A stretch of 64,000 nucleotides of DNA. Source: an uncultured Rhodospirillaceae bacterium (GTDB lineage: Bacteria > Pseudomonadota > Alphaproteobacteria > Azospirillales > Azospirillaceae). Made by a program: the position numbers and the translations under genes. The notes below the pieces were generated by a model. It worked only from the letters and a program-made list of their open reading frames with translations. It was not told where the DNA came from and made no database searches. Shown here piece after piece: positions 25,080-34,019 of the stretch (the first letter of the stretch is position 1; every line of letters begins with the position of its first letter). The stretch is from the NCBI GenBank assembly GCA_937927415.1, contig CALBDS010000056.1, positions 1 through 64,000 of the forward strand. The letters run 5' to 3'.

Positions 25080-26633
25080 TTAGTTCCCGGCCGGGCATCG
25101 TAAATCCCGGTCGGGTGCTGCGTCCGTGCCGCTTCGCTCGGTTCCCCCGCCTTCGTCGGGCACTGGCCCGGAGCGGATCGGCAGCGACATGGAAAAGCGG
25201 GCACCGGCCCCCGGCGCCGAATCCACCCACAGCCGGCCTTCGTGGGAATCCAGGATCGACCGGCACAGCGACAGGCCGATGCCGAACCCGTCGGGCTTGC
25301 CGGTGTAGAAGGCATCGAAAATGCGGGCGATCTGCTCGTCCGACAGCCCGCACCCGTTGTCGCTGATCGCCACGATGGCCCGGCCGTCGCGGCGCGCGGT
25401 TTCGATGCGCAGCCAGCGGGCGTTCTCCGGGGTGGCGTCCATCGCCTCGATGCCGTTGACGGCGATGTTGAGGATGGCCTGTTCGATCAGCACGCGGTCG
25501 CATTCGACCGTCAGCGGTTCCGGCCACTGGGACAGCACCACCGACACGCCGCTGTCCCTGGCCCGCAGTTCGATGAATTCCAGCATGGCGCCGGCCAGAT
25601 CGTTGAGGTCGGCCGGCTCGTGCTTGACCTCCGTCCGGCGGGTGAAGCTGCGCAGGCTGGAGATGATGCGCCCCGCCCGCTCCGCCTCCCGCACGGTTTT
25701 TTCCAGAACCGGCACGAGGTCCTGCGGCTCCATCGTCCCCGTGCGCAGCCGTGCCAGCAGCCCGCCGATATAGTTGGAGACGGCAGCGAACGGCTGGTTC
25801 AACTCGTGCGCGGTGGCCGATGCCATCTCCCCCATCACCCCCAGACGGGCCAGATGTTCCAGTTCGCGCTGGTGGCGCCGCGCTCTGGCCTCGGCCTCCA
25901 TCCGCTCGGTCACGTCGCGGAAGTTGACGAGGATGCCGGCGATGTTCGGATCGGCGCACAGGTTCTGAAAGGATGCCTCGTGAATCCGCCGCCGCCCGTC
26001 CCGGCCGATCACGCCGTAGCTCTTGCGCAGGGCGGGGCCGTCGGCCGCCAGCTTGCGCAGAGCGGTGCGCAGCGGCGCCCGGCACGCCGGATCGATCATG
26101 CCGAAGAAGCTCCGCCGGACGAACTCGGCCTCATCATACCCCGTAAGCTTGACGATCGACGGGCCGACGTACTTCACCCGGCCCCCCGGCTCCAGGATGG
26201 CGATCCCGTCGTCGGAATTCTCGATGAGCTTGCGGAAGTGGAGTTCACGCTCCGACAACCGCCGTTCGTTTTCCTTGCGGTCGGAAATATCGCGGGCGAT
26301 CGAGATGACGCACGACCGGCCGGACATGATGATGCTTTTCAGCTCCACCTCGACCGGGTATTCGCGCCCGTCGCGGGTGCGGTTCATCCATTCGGTGCGC
26401 ATGGCGCCGCGCCGGATGGTTTCGCGCATCAGACGGCGCACGGCCTGGTTGTTGTACCGGGGGCCGCGCGCGCTGATGTCGGTCACGCTCAGCGCCCTGA
26501 ATTCCTCGGCCGTGTAGCCGTTGACGGCGGCTGCACGCGCGTTGGCGTAAATGATCGTGCCGTCCGCATCATGGACGACGATGGAGTCGGTGGCGTTCTC
26601 GCAAATGACCTGATAGTCGATATCGATGCTCAT
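25080..26633 (-). CDS. PAS-domain sensor histidine kinase (HK2), paralogue of HK1
   Basis: A 517-residue cytoplasmic kinase starting MSIDIDYQVICENATDS. PAS 1 spans about 8-120 (DSIVVHDADGTIIYANARAA), PAS 2 about 128-245 (FRKLIENSDDGIAILEPGGR). The transmitter has H-box MGEMASATAHELNQPFAAVSN, N-box NIAVNGIEAMD and G-box DNGCGLSDEQ, then a FGIGLSLCRSI motif. Domain order and motifs are shared with HK1 (for example NYIGG after the H-box), implying duplication. ATG 26633 is the true start; the frame is open far upstream only because it runs through the permease gene in another frame. It is 116 bases after the permease and 93 bases before HK1. Confidence 0.9.
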   Translation of the reverse strand: MSIDIDYQVICENATDSIVVHDADGTIIYANARAAAVNGYTAEEFRALSVTDISARGPRYNNQAVRRLMRETIRRGAMRTEWMNRTRDGREYPVEVELKSIIMSGRSCVISIARDISDRKENERRLSERELHFRKLIENSDDGIAILEPGGRVKYVGPSIVKLTGYDEAEFVRRSFFGMIDPACRAPLRTALRKLAADGPALRKSYGVIGRDGRRRIHEASFQNLCADPNIAGILVNFRDVTERMEAEARARRHQRELEHLARLGVMGEMASATAHELNQPFAAVSNYIGGLLARLRTGTMEPQDLVPVLEKTVREAERAGRIISSLRSFTRRTEVKHEPADLNDLAGAMLEFIELRARDSGVSVVLSQWPEPLTVECDRVLIEQAILNIAVNGIEAMDATPENARWLRIETARRDGRAIVAISDNGCGLSDEQIARIFDAFYTGKPDGFGIGLSLCRSILDSHEGRLWVDSAPGAGARFSMSLPIRSGPVPDEGGGTERSGTDAAPDRDLRCPAGN

Positions 26634-26749
26634 GGTCCTGCCGGTCGGGGGGCGGGCGCTAACCAGGGTTGAAGCGTAGCGTGACGGACGGCGGACGGAC
26701 AAGACGGATCCCGGCCGCCCCCTGTGACGGCGGCCGGGATCCGGTCGGC

Positions 26750-28186
26750 CTATTCGGCCGCAGCCGCGGCCAACACCGGCTTGGGTTGCAACACGGAAAG
26801 CCGGAGCAGCGGGTAGAGCGTCGCCGACACGCCGAGCGAGGTGAAGAACTCGATGGGCACGACGGAGCGCAGGACATAGTGCGCCAGAACGAAACCGGCG
26901 CACAGCGACAGCACGCCGGCCCAGTTCACCGTCTCCTGCCGCGGGATGCGGCCGCGGCGGGCCAGCGCCGGCGCCACCAGAAAATAATCGGCGATCATGA
27001 TGCCGGTGAAGCACGTCGTCAGCACGCCGAGGATCGTCAGGAAGGAGTTGAACCAGACGAGCATGTTGCCGCTGAGGAAGACCAGCGACAGCAGGTTGGC
27101 AAGCACGACGAACAGCAGACGGCCGGGCCGCCACGCAAACACCGAATCCGCCAGATTGGTAAGGGCGAGCGAACTGCTGTAGGTGTTGAGCACCTGGGCC
27201 TTGGACTGGGCGAGCACCATCAGCACCGTTCCGACCACGCCGCCGAAAATGATGAAGGCGGCGGCGACGCGATCGGGATTCTCCAGCGCGATGCGCCCGG
27301 CATCCGCCGCCGACATGCCCTCCACCCCGACGTAATACTCGATCAGGCTGGGCATGCCCGCGTACATGGCGATGCCGCCGAAGGCCACCATGCCCACATC
27401 CATGAACAGGTTGCCCAGCAGCGCCGCAACGCCGATGTCGCGCGAACTGCGCGCGTAGCGGCCCAGATCCGCATCGACCAGCGCCAAGGCCCCCGCCGTG
27501 CCGATCAGCAGGTTGACGCAGAAGGCCAGCTTGCCGCTCACCGTATCGGCCCCCAGCAGCGCCAACTGTTCGGCCGGGATCTGCGCCTGGAAGGTCAGCA
27601 CACCGACCCACGACTGCCCCGACGCATCGACGATGCGCACCATCATGTACGCCAGCACCGCCAGAAAACCGATCAGGGTCACCGACGCCACCCGCGTCAC
27701 CAGATCGAAGCCGTAAGCCGTCAGACCGATCCAGGCCGCGGTCATGATCCCATAGGCGATCAACTGGTTGGCAAGCGTGTCGGAAGCACCGAAGAAGAAC
27801 AGGAAGCCCTTGTACAGCAGGACGTTTTCGGCCGCGATCAGCCCGATCATCATAAAGGCCAGGATCGAGGAGGTGATGACCGCCCCCTTGTCGCCGAAGC
27901 CATGGCGCCGGGCGATCATGGTGCTCGACAGGCCGGTCCGGCAGGCGATATGGCCGAGTGCCGCCCCCAGCGCGGCCCCCACCAGCATGACGAAGACACC
28001 GGCCGTCAGACCGATGACCATGCCGCCGACAAAGGTCACCAGCGCACCGATGAAAAGCTGGATCAGCGTGGTGACGATGCCGACCGTGCTCCACGAGATG
28101 TCAAGCCAGGTGTGGCGGTCGCCGTCGGGAACCCGTTCCAGGGCGTGGTCGTCGCCCAGGTCGTGAAGCGTGCTTGGACTGTCCAT
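26750..28186 (-). CDS. NCS1-family permease (cytosine/purine/hydantoin-type transporter)
   Basis: A 478-residue transporter with about 12 membrane segments. The order and motifs match NCS1 permeases such as CodB: WLDISWSTVGIVTTLIQLFIG at the first segment, an HIACRTGLSSTMIARRHGFG loop near residue 80, and a late MLVWFNSFLTILGVL stretch. It imports a nucleobase-like or other small N-containing solute with H+ or Na+; the substrate is not readable. ATG 28186 follows AAAGGTG; the in-frame extension to 28234 lacks a site. It lies between the outer-membrane protein and HK2 on the same strand, so the two-component system may regulate this uptake route. Confidence 0.88.
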   Translation of the reverse strand: MDSPSTLHDLGDDHALERVPDGDRHTWLDISWSTVGIVTTLIQLFIGALVTFVGGMVIGLTAGVFVMLVGAALGAALGHIACRTGLSSTMIARRHGFGDKGAVITSSILAFMMIGLIAAENVLLYKGFLFFFGASDTLANQLIAYGIMTAAWIGLTAYGFDLVTRVASVTLIGFLAVLAYMMVRIVDASGQSWVGVLTFQAQIPAEQLALLGADTVSGKLAFCVNLLIGTAGALALVDADLGRYARSSRDIGVAALLGNLFMDVGMVAFGGIAMYAGMPSLIEYYVGVEGMSAADAGRIALENPDRVAAAFIIFGGVVGTVLMVLAQSKAQVLNTYSSSLALTNLADSVFAWRPGRLLFVVLANLLSLVFLSGNMLVWFNSFLTILGVLTTCFTGIMIADYFLVAPALARRGRIPRQETVNWAGVLSLCAGFVLAHYVLRSVVPIEFFTSLGVSATLYPLLRLSVLQPKPVLAAAAAE

Positions 28187-28243
28187 GGTACACACCTTTC
28201 TTGTGTGTCTGCCCGCTGCCGCGGGCCGGATCATGTGCGTCGG

Positions 28244-29131
28244 TCAGAGCGGGATGGCCAGCTTCAGCCAGAAGCGGTCACCTTGGGATTTGTTGACCGC
28301 CCCGAATTCCCGCGTGTACTTGACATCGAACGACAGCCCGCCCTGCTGGTAGCGGACGTTCGGACCGAGGGCGAAGACACGCCCCTTGAAATCCCCAAGA
28401 GCCGCACCGCTGCCGTAATCGCCGGTGACCTGCTGATAGGCGTATCCCGCCACGCCGGCGGCGACATTGCCGAAATGCTTGGCGACCAGGAAATCGGCGT
28501 GCAACTCGTTGCCCGAACCATAGTCGGTGTCGGTGTTCTTGAAGTTGACGTCGTACATCAGCTTCACCGACGCCTCGATCCCCTGCTCGTTCAGATAGGT
28601 GACGGCGACGACCGGCTCGATGGCCCAGTAATTGCGGCCCAGATTGGCAAGGTCGGTCTTGCTGTAGCGGCCCGTGGGCGCCACGATGTCCACCCCGACC
28701 GCGTAATGCCAGTTGCCCCGGTTCCAGCCGAGGATGGCCGGGCTGAAAACGATGTCGCCCAGGCCGGATTTGTGCTGGCTCATGCCGTTGATATCGACAC
28801 GGGCATCGACGAACGGCAGGACCAGATGGACCGCCCACACCCCGCCGATGAACGGCGCGTCGAACACCGGCAGGAAACGGGTGGCGTTCGCCATCACCGT
28901 GGCGTTGAAACGGTCGATGCCCGCCTTGCCGCTCTTGAACGTCCCGGCGTGATAATACTGGTCATAATTGACGATGTAGGTGCCGGGCGGTGGCAACGCC
29001 CCGGCCAGGAAACTCTCCGACCCCTGACCGTACACACCGCCGCCCCCCTCCGTCGCGGCGGCCGGAAGGGACCAAGCGGCGAATGTCGCCATGCAGGCAG
29101 CAGCACACACCCCATGCGCAGAAATCTTCAT
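28244..29131 (-). CDS. Outer-membrane protein, phenol MetA-pathway (SphA-like) family
   Basis: A 295-residue exported beta-barrel. A signal peptide ends near residue 26 (SLPAAATEGG). The mature start (GGVYGQGSESFLAGALPPPG) and later runs such as LGDIVFSPAILGW, HYAVGVDIVAPTGRY and FDVKYTREFGA fit the Phenol_MetA_deg family, whose members are found beside aromatic-compound degradation genes and are thought to let the substrate across the outer membrane. The last residues (FWLKLAIPL) form a terminal strand. First gene of the set with the NCS1 permease and two-component genes. A matching catabolic enzyme is not in the window. Confidence 0.82.
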   Translation of the reverse strand: MKISAHGVCAAACMATFAAWSLPAAATEGGGGVYGQGSESFLAGALPPPGTYIVNYDQYYHAGTFKSGKAGIDRFNATVMANATRFLPVFDAPFIGGVWAVHLVLPFVDARVDINGMSQHKSGLGDIVFSPAILGWNRGNWHYAVGVDIVAPTGRYSKTDLANLGRNYWAIEPVVAVTYLNEQGIEASVKLMYDVNFKNTDTDYGSGNELHADFLVAKHFGNVAAGVAGYAYQQVTGDYGSGAALGDFKGRVFALGPNVRYQQGGLSFDVKYTREFGAVNKSQGDRFWLKLAIPL

Positions 29132-29448
29132 GAGCGGCTCTTTCGATATGATTTTGTGTCATGCGGCCGATGTCGGAACCGGCGGCACAGGGGCCGCGGT
29201 GCGGCAGAGCATTCCGGGGCCATGGCCGGCACGCGCGGGACCGATGCCCGCCCCGGCCGCCGCAATGCCGCTTGTTGACGTCGGATCCAGAAAATTCGGT
29301 TGGCCCCCTATCCGGCCAACCAACATCTGTAGGGTACGGAATTTCGGTTCCGCCGAAAATCGGGGGTGTTTCTTAGGACACTAGGGGTTTTCACCTATCC
29401 CCAACCGGCACGGGATCAGCCGGCGGCACCATCGGGCGGAGGCGGCGG
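29132..29448. other. 317-base gap: promoter of the OMP operon and end of the ebo unit
   Basis: The gap between the eboF stop and the outer-membrane protein start, both on the minus strand. It holds the hairpin at 29298-29321, an inverted repeat TTTCGG-N5-CCGAAA at 29342-29358, and an AT-richer run including TTAGGACACTAGGGG at 29373-29387. The inverted repeat is a candidate operator for the FixJ-type regulator; that is inference from position only. No coding frame was accepted here. Confidence 0.45.
29298..29321 (-). terminator. Probable terminator of the eboA-eboB-eboF unit
   Basis: A perfect 8-base stem, GGTTGGCC / GGCCAACC, with an 8-base loop. On the minus strand it is followed by GAATTTTC, a short U-run. 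It lies about 130 bases after the eboF stop and before the promoter of the next minus-strand gene. Confidence 0.5.
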
Positions 29449-30831
29449 TCACACCGCTGCGCGCGGGAAGAGATGGGCGAGAAGCAGGTCTTTCACGCCC
29501 GTGTCGGCCACCGGCCCGGCGGGCAGATGGTCGGGGTCGGAGGTGATGAACACCGGCCCCGCCGCCGGATCGTCGGTGGGGCGGCCGTGCGATCCCTTCA
29601 CCAGACCGGCATCCAGCGGGATCACGTCCAGAAGCGTGCGGAACCCCAGCCGCCGCTTCAGCAACCGCCAGCCGATGGCCAGTTTCGGCCAGCCGATGGC
29701 GGGATCGAGGAACAGTTCGGCGGGGTCGTAGCCGGGCTTGCGGTGGATTTCCACCATGCGGGCGAAATCGGGCGCCCGGTCGTCGTCCAGCCAGTAAGGA
29801 TAGCTGAACCAGCGGTCGGCACGGCTGACCGCCACCAGATCGCCGGAGCGGGGATGATCCAGACCGGCGGCGCGCTTGGCCGGCGCGTCGAGCACGCGCT
29901 CCACCCCGTCCAGACCGGCGACCACGGCGGCGACCTCCGCCACCCGGTCGGGGTTGCGGACGTAGATGTGGGCGATCTGGTGGTCGGCGACGGCAAAGGC
30001 CTCCGACGCGCCGGCGTCCAGCAGTTCCCCGCCCTGCTCCGTCCGCACCGCCAGCAGATCGGCGCGGCGCAGGGCGCGGTTGATGGCGATGGCGCCGGTG
30101 ACCGGGGTGATGCCGTATTCCGACAACACCACCACCGCCATCCCCGCCCGTTCGGCCATGGTGATCAGCCCGCCGGCCAATTCATCCACCGCCGCCACCT
30201 GGGCGGGGATGCGCGGATCGCCGGGGCCGAACCGCTGCAGGTCATAGTCGAGATGGGGCAGGTAGACCAGCGACAGCGACGGGCTGTATTCCTCCTCCAC
30301 CCGGTGGGCGCACGCGGCGATCCAGCGGCTGGACACGATGCCCGCCCCCGGCCCCCAGAACTGGAACAGGGGAAAGGGGCCGAGGTTTGCGGCCAGATGG
30401 TCGCGCAGATCCGCCGGATGGGTGTAAATGTCGGGCAGCTTGCGCCCGTCGGCGGCGTAGATGGGGCGCGGCGTCACGCTGATGTCGGCGCCGGAATACA
30501 TGTTGTACCACCAGAACAGCTTGGCCCCGACGAACGCCGGGTCGCGGCGCCGCGCCTCGTCCCACAGGGTTTCGCCGTGGATCAGGCGGTTGCTCTGTTT
30601 CCAGAACTGCACCTCGGCGGCGTCGCGGGCGTACCAGCCGTTGCCCACCGCCCCGTGCCCGGCGGGGGGCAGCCCGGTCAGCATGCTGGCCTGGACCGAG
30701 CAGGTCACCGCCGGCAGCCCCGGCGTCAGGGCGCGCATCCCGCCCCGCCGCGCCAGCGCGGCGATGGACGGGGCGTGGGGCAGCAGATCGGCGGTCAGAC
30801 CGACGACGTTCAAAACCAGCGTGCGGCGCAT
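29449..30831 (-). CDS. eboF: EboF-like nucleotide pyrophosphatase/phosphodiesterase family protein
   Basis: A 460-residue protein of the alkaline phosphatase superfamily (type I phosphodiesterase/nucleotide pyrophosphatase). The nucleophile region is PAVTCSVQASMLTGLPPAGHG near residue 45. Other metal-site regions are YLPHLDYDLQRFG near 205 and VADHQIAHIY near 280. Two usual signatures are altered: the N-terminal metal Asp is absent (VVGLT) and the common S-D-H-G is SEYG. The ebo gene order next to it (TatD-like, EboA) identifies it as EboF. In ebo clusters this is the hydrolase of unknown substrate. It starts seven bases after the TatD-like gene. Confidence 0.82.
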   Translation of the reverse strand: MRRTLVLNVVGLTADLLPHAPSIAALARRGGMRALTPGLPAVTCSVQASMLTGLPPAGHGAVGNGWYARDAAEVQFWKQSNRLIHGETLWDEARRRDPAFVGAKLFWWYNMYSGADISVTPRPIYAADGRKLPDIYTHPADLRDHLAANLGPFPLFQFWGPGAGIVSSRWIAACAHRVEEEYSPSLSLVYLPHLDYDLQRFGPGDPRIPAQVAAVDELAGGLITMAERAGMAVVVLSEYGITPVTGAIAINRALRRADLLAVRTEQGGELLDAGASEAFAVADHQIAHIYVRNPDRVAEVAAVVAGLDGVERVLDAPAKRAAGLDHPRSGDLVAVSRADRWFSYPYWLDDDRAPDFARMVEIHRKPGYDPAELFLDPAIGWPKLAIGWRLLKRRLGFRTLLDVIPLDAGLVKGSHGRPTDDPAAGPVFITSDPDHLPAGPVADTGVKDLLLAHLFPRAAV

Positions 30832-30838
30832 CGGTGTC

Positions 30839-31750
30839 TCAGGCGTCCACGGTCACGGCGGCCGCAGGCGTGCCGACCTGCGGGGTCTGGCCACGCAGCA
30901 CGGTGTTGCCCTGCCACAGCAGGCGCTGGTCCACCGGCAGCGGCACCGCCACCTCCGCCGGGTCCAGCCGCCCGCTCTGGGCGTAGAAGGCCACGGGGTT
31001 GTGCCACACCACGGTTTCGATGGCCGCATCGGGGATGCCCGCGTCCCGCATGGCCGCCACCGTCTTGGGCACCTTCAGCGGGTCGCTGATGCCCCAGTCG
31101 GCGGAGCTGTTGACCATGATCCGCTCCGGTCCGAACCGCTGGACCACCGCCACCATGCGCGGCTCGTCCATCTTGCTGCCGGGGTAGATGGTGTGACCGG
31201 CCCAGCAGCCGCTGTCCAGCACCATGCCCACGGTTTCCTCGTTGTTGTGGTCCACCAGCACCCGTTCCGGCGCGATGCCGGTGTCCCGGATCAGGTCCAG
31301 GGTGCGGCGGGTGCCCGCCTTCTTGTCGCGGTGGGGGGTGTGGATCAGGATCGGCAGATCATGGTCGATGGCCATCGCCACCTGACGGGCGAGGATCTCA
31401 TCCTCCGCCGCCGTCATGTCGTCATAGCCGATCTCGCCCACCGCCACCGCGGTTTCCTTTTCCAGATACAGGTCCACCAGATCCAGCACGCCATCGACGA
31501 TGGCGGGGGTGTTGGCCTCCTTGGGGTTGAGGCCGATGGTGCAGTAATGGCGGATGCCGAACTGGCTGGCGCGGAACCGCTCCCACCCCACCAGGGACAG
31601 GAAGTAATCCTCGAAGGTGCCGGGGTGGTTGCGCGGCTGGCCCAGCCAGAACGCCGGTTCCACCACCGCCAGAATGCCCGCCGCCCGCATGGCGGCATAA
31701 TCGTCGGTGGTGCGTGACGTCATGTGGATGTGGGGTTCGAACAGCTTCAT
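30839..31750 (-). CDS. eboB: EboB-like TatD-family metal-dependent hydrolase
   Basis: A 303-residue TIM-barrel amidohydrolase. Metal-binding residues are visible: H7 and H9 (EPHIHM), the Glu in VGEIGYDD near 110, the His in ILIHTPHRDKKAG near 140, the His in VLVDHNNEE near 170, and the Asp in NSSADWG near 220. TatD family members are often nucleases, but the EboB branch sits in ebo clusters where its substrate is unknown. Its ATG overlaps the eboA stop by four bases and eboF follows seven bases later, so eboA-B-F form one transcript. Confidence 0.85.
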   Translation of the reverse strand: MKLFEPHIHMTSRTTDDYAAMRAAGILAVVEPAFWLGQPRNHPGTFEDYFLSLVGWERFRASQFGIRHYCTIGLNPKEANTPAIVDGVLDLVDLYLEKETAVAVGEIGYDDMTAAEDEILARQVAMAIDHDLPILIHTPHRDKKAGTRRTLDLIRDTGIAPERVLVDHNNEETVGMVLDSGCWAGHTIYPGSKMDEPRMVAVVQRFGPERIMVNSSADWGISDPLKVPKTVAAMRDAGIPDAAIETVVWHNPVAFYAQSGRLDPAEVAVPLPVDQRLLWQGNTVLRGQTPQVGTPAAAVTVDA

Positions 31751-32478
31751 GGCGTCACGCTTTCCGGTTCGAGAAGAAGGATCAGATCGGGCGGCACCGG
31801 GCGGCCGGCGGCGTCACGCTCGGCCCGCGCGTCGGCGGCCATGCGGCGCAAGGTGCCGTTCATCCGCGCCGCCAGCCCATGGATGCGGGCAACGGGGGCG
31901 CCGGTGAACACCGCCTTCAGCACCATGCGGTTGAAGGCATCGTCATCGAAGCAGCGGGCGGGAAAGCCGTTGCCGCAGGCCACCGCCTCGAACACCGGCT
32001 GCACGCTGGTGCGGCACGCCTCCGCGGCCAGGGGGGCGAAGCGGACGGGGTCGGGCAGCAGGATCAGGGCGCGCATCAGCGCCACCCGCTCGGCGGTGTC
32101 GGAGGTGCGGAACGCCGCCTCCACCCGTGCCGGATCATCGCCCTGCGGTTCGGGCAGGGCAGCCAGCAGCAGAGCGGCGCGCACAAGGTCCGCCGCCGTC
32201 CAATCCGCGGGTGCTGCGACGCCGGCATCCTGCAGAATCGCGGCTTCGTCGGGGGTGGGGGCCAGCGGCCCCTTCAGCGTGCGGGCGGCGCGGGCGAACA
32301 GGCGGGCGAAGCCCGGCGTTCCCGGAACCGGCGGGGCGGCGGCCTGGGCATCCAGCCAGTCCGCCGCCGGCCCGTCACGCCGCGCGGCCATGGCCCACAG
32401 CCGGGAATAAACACAAGGTCCGTCCGAAACAGGAAGCACGGCGTCACGCATCCCCACCGTTGGCAGCACCGCCGCCAT
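31747..32478 (-). CDS. eboA: EboA domain protein
   Basis: A 243-residue helical, Ala-rich soluble protein without signal peptide or catalytic motif I can name. The C-terminal half holds the pattern I associate with EboA: ALILLPDPVRFAPLAAEACR near residue 140, EAVACGNGFPARCFDDDAFN near 165 and NRMVLKAVFTGAPVARIHGL near 185. The call also rests on position, overlapping a TatD-like gene followed by an EboF-like phosphodiesterase. Role unknown; it is the signature gene of ebo clusters. First gene of the unit; an AT-rich 125-base gap precedes it. Confidence 0.8.
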   Translation of the reverse strand: MAAVLPTVGMRDAVLPVSDGPCVYSRLWAMAARRDGPAADWLDAQAAAPPVPGTPGFARLFARAARTLKGPLAPTPDEAAILQDAGVAAPADWTAADLVRAALLLAALPEPQGDDPARVEAAFRTSDTAERVALMRALILLPDPVRFAPLAAEACRTSVQPVFEAVACGNGFPARCFDDDAFNRMVLKAVFTGAPVARIHGLAARMNGTLRRMAADARAERDAAGRPVPPDLILLLEPESVTP

Positions 32479-32565
32479 GGTAGGAAAGGAAACCGGGAAA
32501 AGACAACCCTTTCACGATTTAAGATGCATTTATACAGCCATATGGCATGCCGCAGGCCACAGAAT

Positions 32566-32576
32566 ACATATGCATG
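32566..32576. promoter_or_regulatory. ACATATKCATG motif upstream of eboA
   Basis: ACATATGCATG, 88-98 bases before the eboA start. The same 11-mer with one change (ACATATTCATG on the minus strand) occurs at 43902-43912, upstream of eboD. A shared regulator site is possible; such a short match could also be chance in AT-rich DNA. Confidence 0.3.
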
Positions 32577-32603
32577 ATTGCGCCAAACCAGCGCGCGCCC
32601 GCG

Positions 32604-34019
32604 TCATTGCAACGGCAAACGGGCCGGCTCTTCCACCGTTTCGCCGCGGTTGAGCAGCCACACCAGAACGCTGGCGTCCCGCACGGCGGAGGCCGGAGGC
32701 GGCGGCACCGCCGGGATCGGCCGTCCGATGGACAGGTAATGGAAACCCGCCGCCGCCATGGCCGCCGGGTCGTAGAGGTTGCGGAAATCCACCACCACCG
32801 GCCGGCGCAGCAGGCCCCACACCCGCCCCAGGTCGAGCGCGCGGAACTCGTTCCATTCGGTGAGGATGGCGGCGCAGTCGGCACCGCTCAGGGCATCATA
32901 GGCGTCCTGCGCCCACAACACGCCGGGCAGAAGCTTTTCCGCCTCGTGCATGCCGGCGGGGTCGAAGGCCCGCACGGCGGCACCCGCCGCCTGCAAGGCC
33001 GGCACGATGTCCAGCGACGGCGCGTCGCGCATGTCGTCGGTGTTGGGCTTGAAGGTCACCCCCAGCACCCCCACCGTCTTGCCGGCCAGCGAGCCGCCGC
33101 AGGCATCGACGATGCGTCCGGCCATCGCCTTCTTGCGCTTGTCGTTGACGTCCACCACCGTTTCCACGATGCGGATGGGGCTGCCGTGCTGCTGGGCGGT
33201 GCGCACCAGCGCCAGCGTGTCCTTGGGGAAGCACGAACCGCCGTAGCCGGGGCCGGCGTGCAGGAACTTCTTCCCGATGCGCCCGTCCAGCCCCATGCCG
33301 CGGGCCACATCGTGGACGTTGGCCCCCACCGTCTCGCACAGGTCCGCCACCTCGTTGATGAAGGTGATCTTCACCGCCAGGAAGGCGTTGGCCGCGTATT
33401 TGATGAGTTCCGCCGTCTCCAGCGCCGTCATGACGATGGGCGTCTCGATCAGGTACAGCGGCCGATAGAGCTGGCGCATCACCTCCGCCGCGCGTTCGGT
33501 CCCGGTGCCGATCACCACCCGGTCGGGGCGCATGAAATCGCCGATCGCCGAGCCTTCGCGCAGGAATTCCGGATTCGACGCCACGTCGAAATCGGCGTCC
33601 GGGCGGGTGCGGCGGATGATCGCCTCCACCTGGCGCCCCGTGCCCACCGGCACCGTCGATTTCGTCACCACCACCGTGTAACGGTCCATGTGGGTGGCGA
33701 TTTCCTCCGCCGCGGCGAAGACGTACGACAGATCCGCGTGCCCGTCGCCCCGCCGCGTCGGCGTGCCCACGGCGATGAACACCGCGTCGGCCCCCGCCAT
33801 CGCCTCTTTCAGGTCGGTGGTGAAGGACAGACGCCCCGCCGCCACATTCCGGGCCACGAGATCGTCCAGGCCCGGTTCATAGATCGGGATCTCACCGCGC
33901 TTCAATCGCTCGATCTTGCCGGCATCCTTATCGACGCAGCACACGTCCACGCCGAATTCCGAAAAACACGCTCCCGACACCAAACCGACATAGCCGGTGC
34001 CGATCATGGCAATGCGCAT
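32604..34019 (-). CDS. ugd: UDP-glucose 6-dehydrogenase
   Basis: A 471-residue enzyme that oxidises UDP-glucose to UDP-glucuronate with two NAD+. The NAD-binding motif MRIAMIGTGYVGLVSGACF opens the protein. Catalytic C263 is in GPGYGGSCFPKD. KSTVPVGTG near 120 and EFLREGSA near 151 are also typical. The C-terminal domain is complete. UDP-glucuronate feeds exopolysaccharide or capsule synthesis, and the plus-strand genes from 34739 onward form such a set. It is divergent from them across a 719-base AT-rich gap and ends 125 bases before eboA on the same strand. Confidence 0.95.
   Translation of the reverse strand: MRIAMIGTGYVGLVSGACFSEFGVDVCCVDKDAGKIERLKRGEIPIYEPGLDDLVARNVAAGRLSFTTDLKEAMAGADAVFIAVGTPTRRGDGHADLSYVFAAAEEIATHMDRYTVVVTKSTVPVGTGRQVEAIIRRTRPDADFDVASNPEFLREGSAIGDFMRPDRVVIGTGTERAAEVMRQLYRPLYLIETPIVMTALETAELIKYAANAFLAVKITFINEVADLCETVGANVHDVARGMGLDGRIGKKFLHAGPGYGGSCFPKDTLALVRTAQQHGSPIRIVETVVDVNDKRKKAMAGRIVDACGGSLAGKTVGVLGVTFKPNTDDMRDAPSLDIVPALQAAGAAVRAFDPAGMHEAEKLLPGVLWAQDAYDALSGADCAAILTEWNEFRALDLGRVWGLLRRPVVVDFRNLYDPAAMAAAGFHYLSIGRPIPAVPPPPASAVRDASVLVWLLNRGETVEEPARLPLQ

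Noticed and set aside
25080..28094. 1004-codon minus-strand open frame covering a permease and a kinase region
   Set aside because: Residues before about position 488 are low-complexity and overlap the NCS1 permease in another frame. The real kinase starts at ATG 26633.
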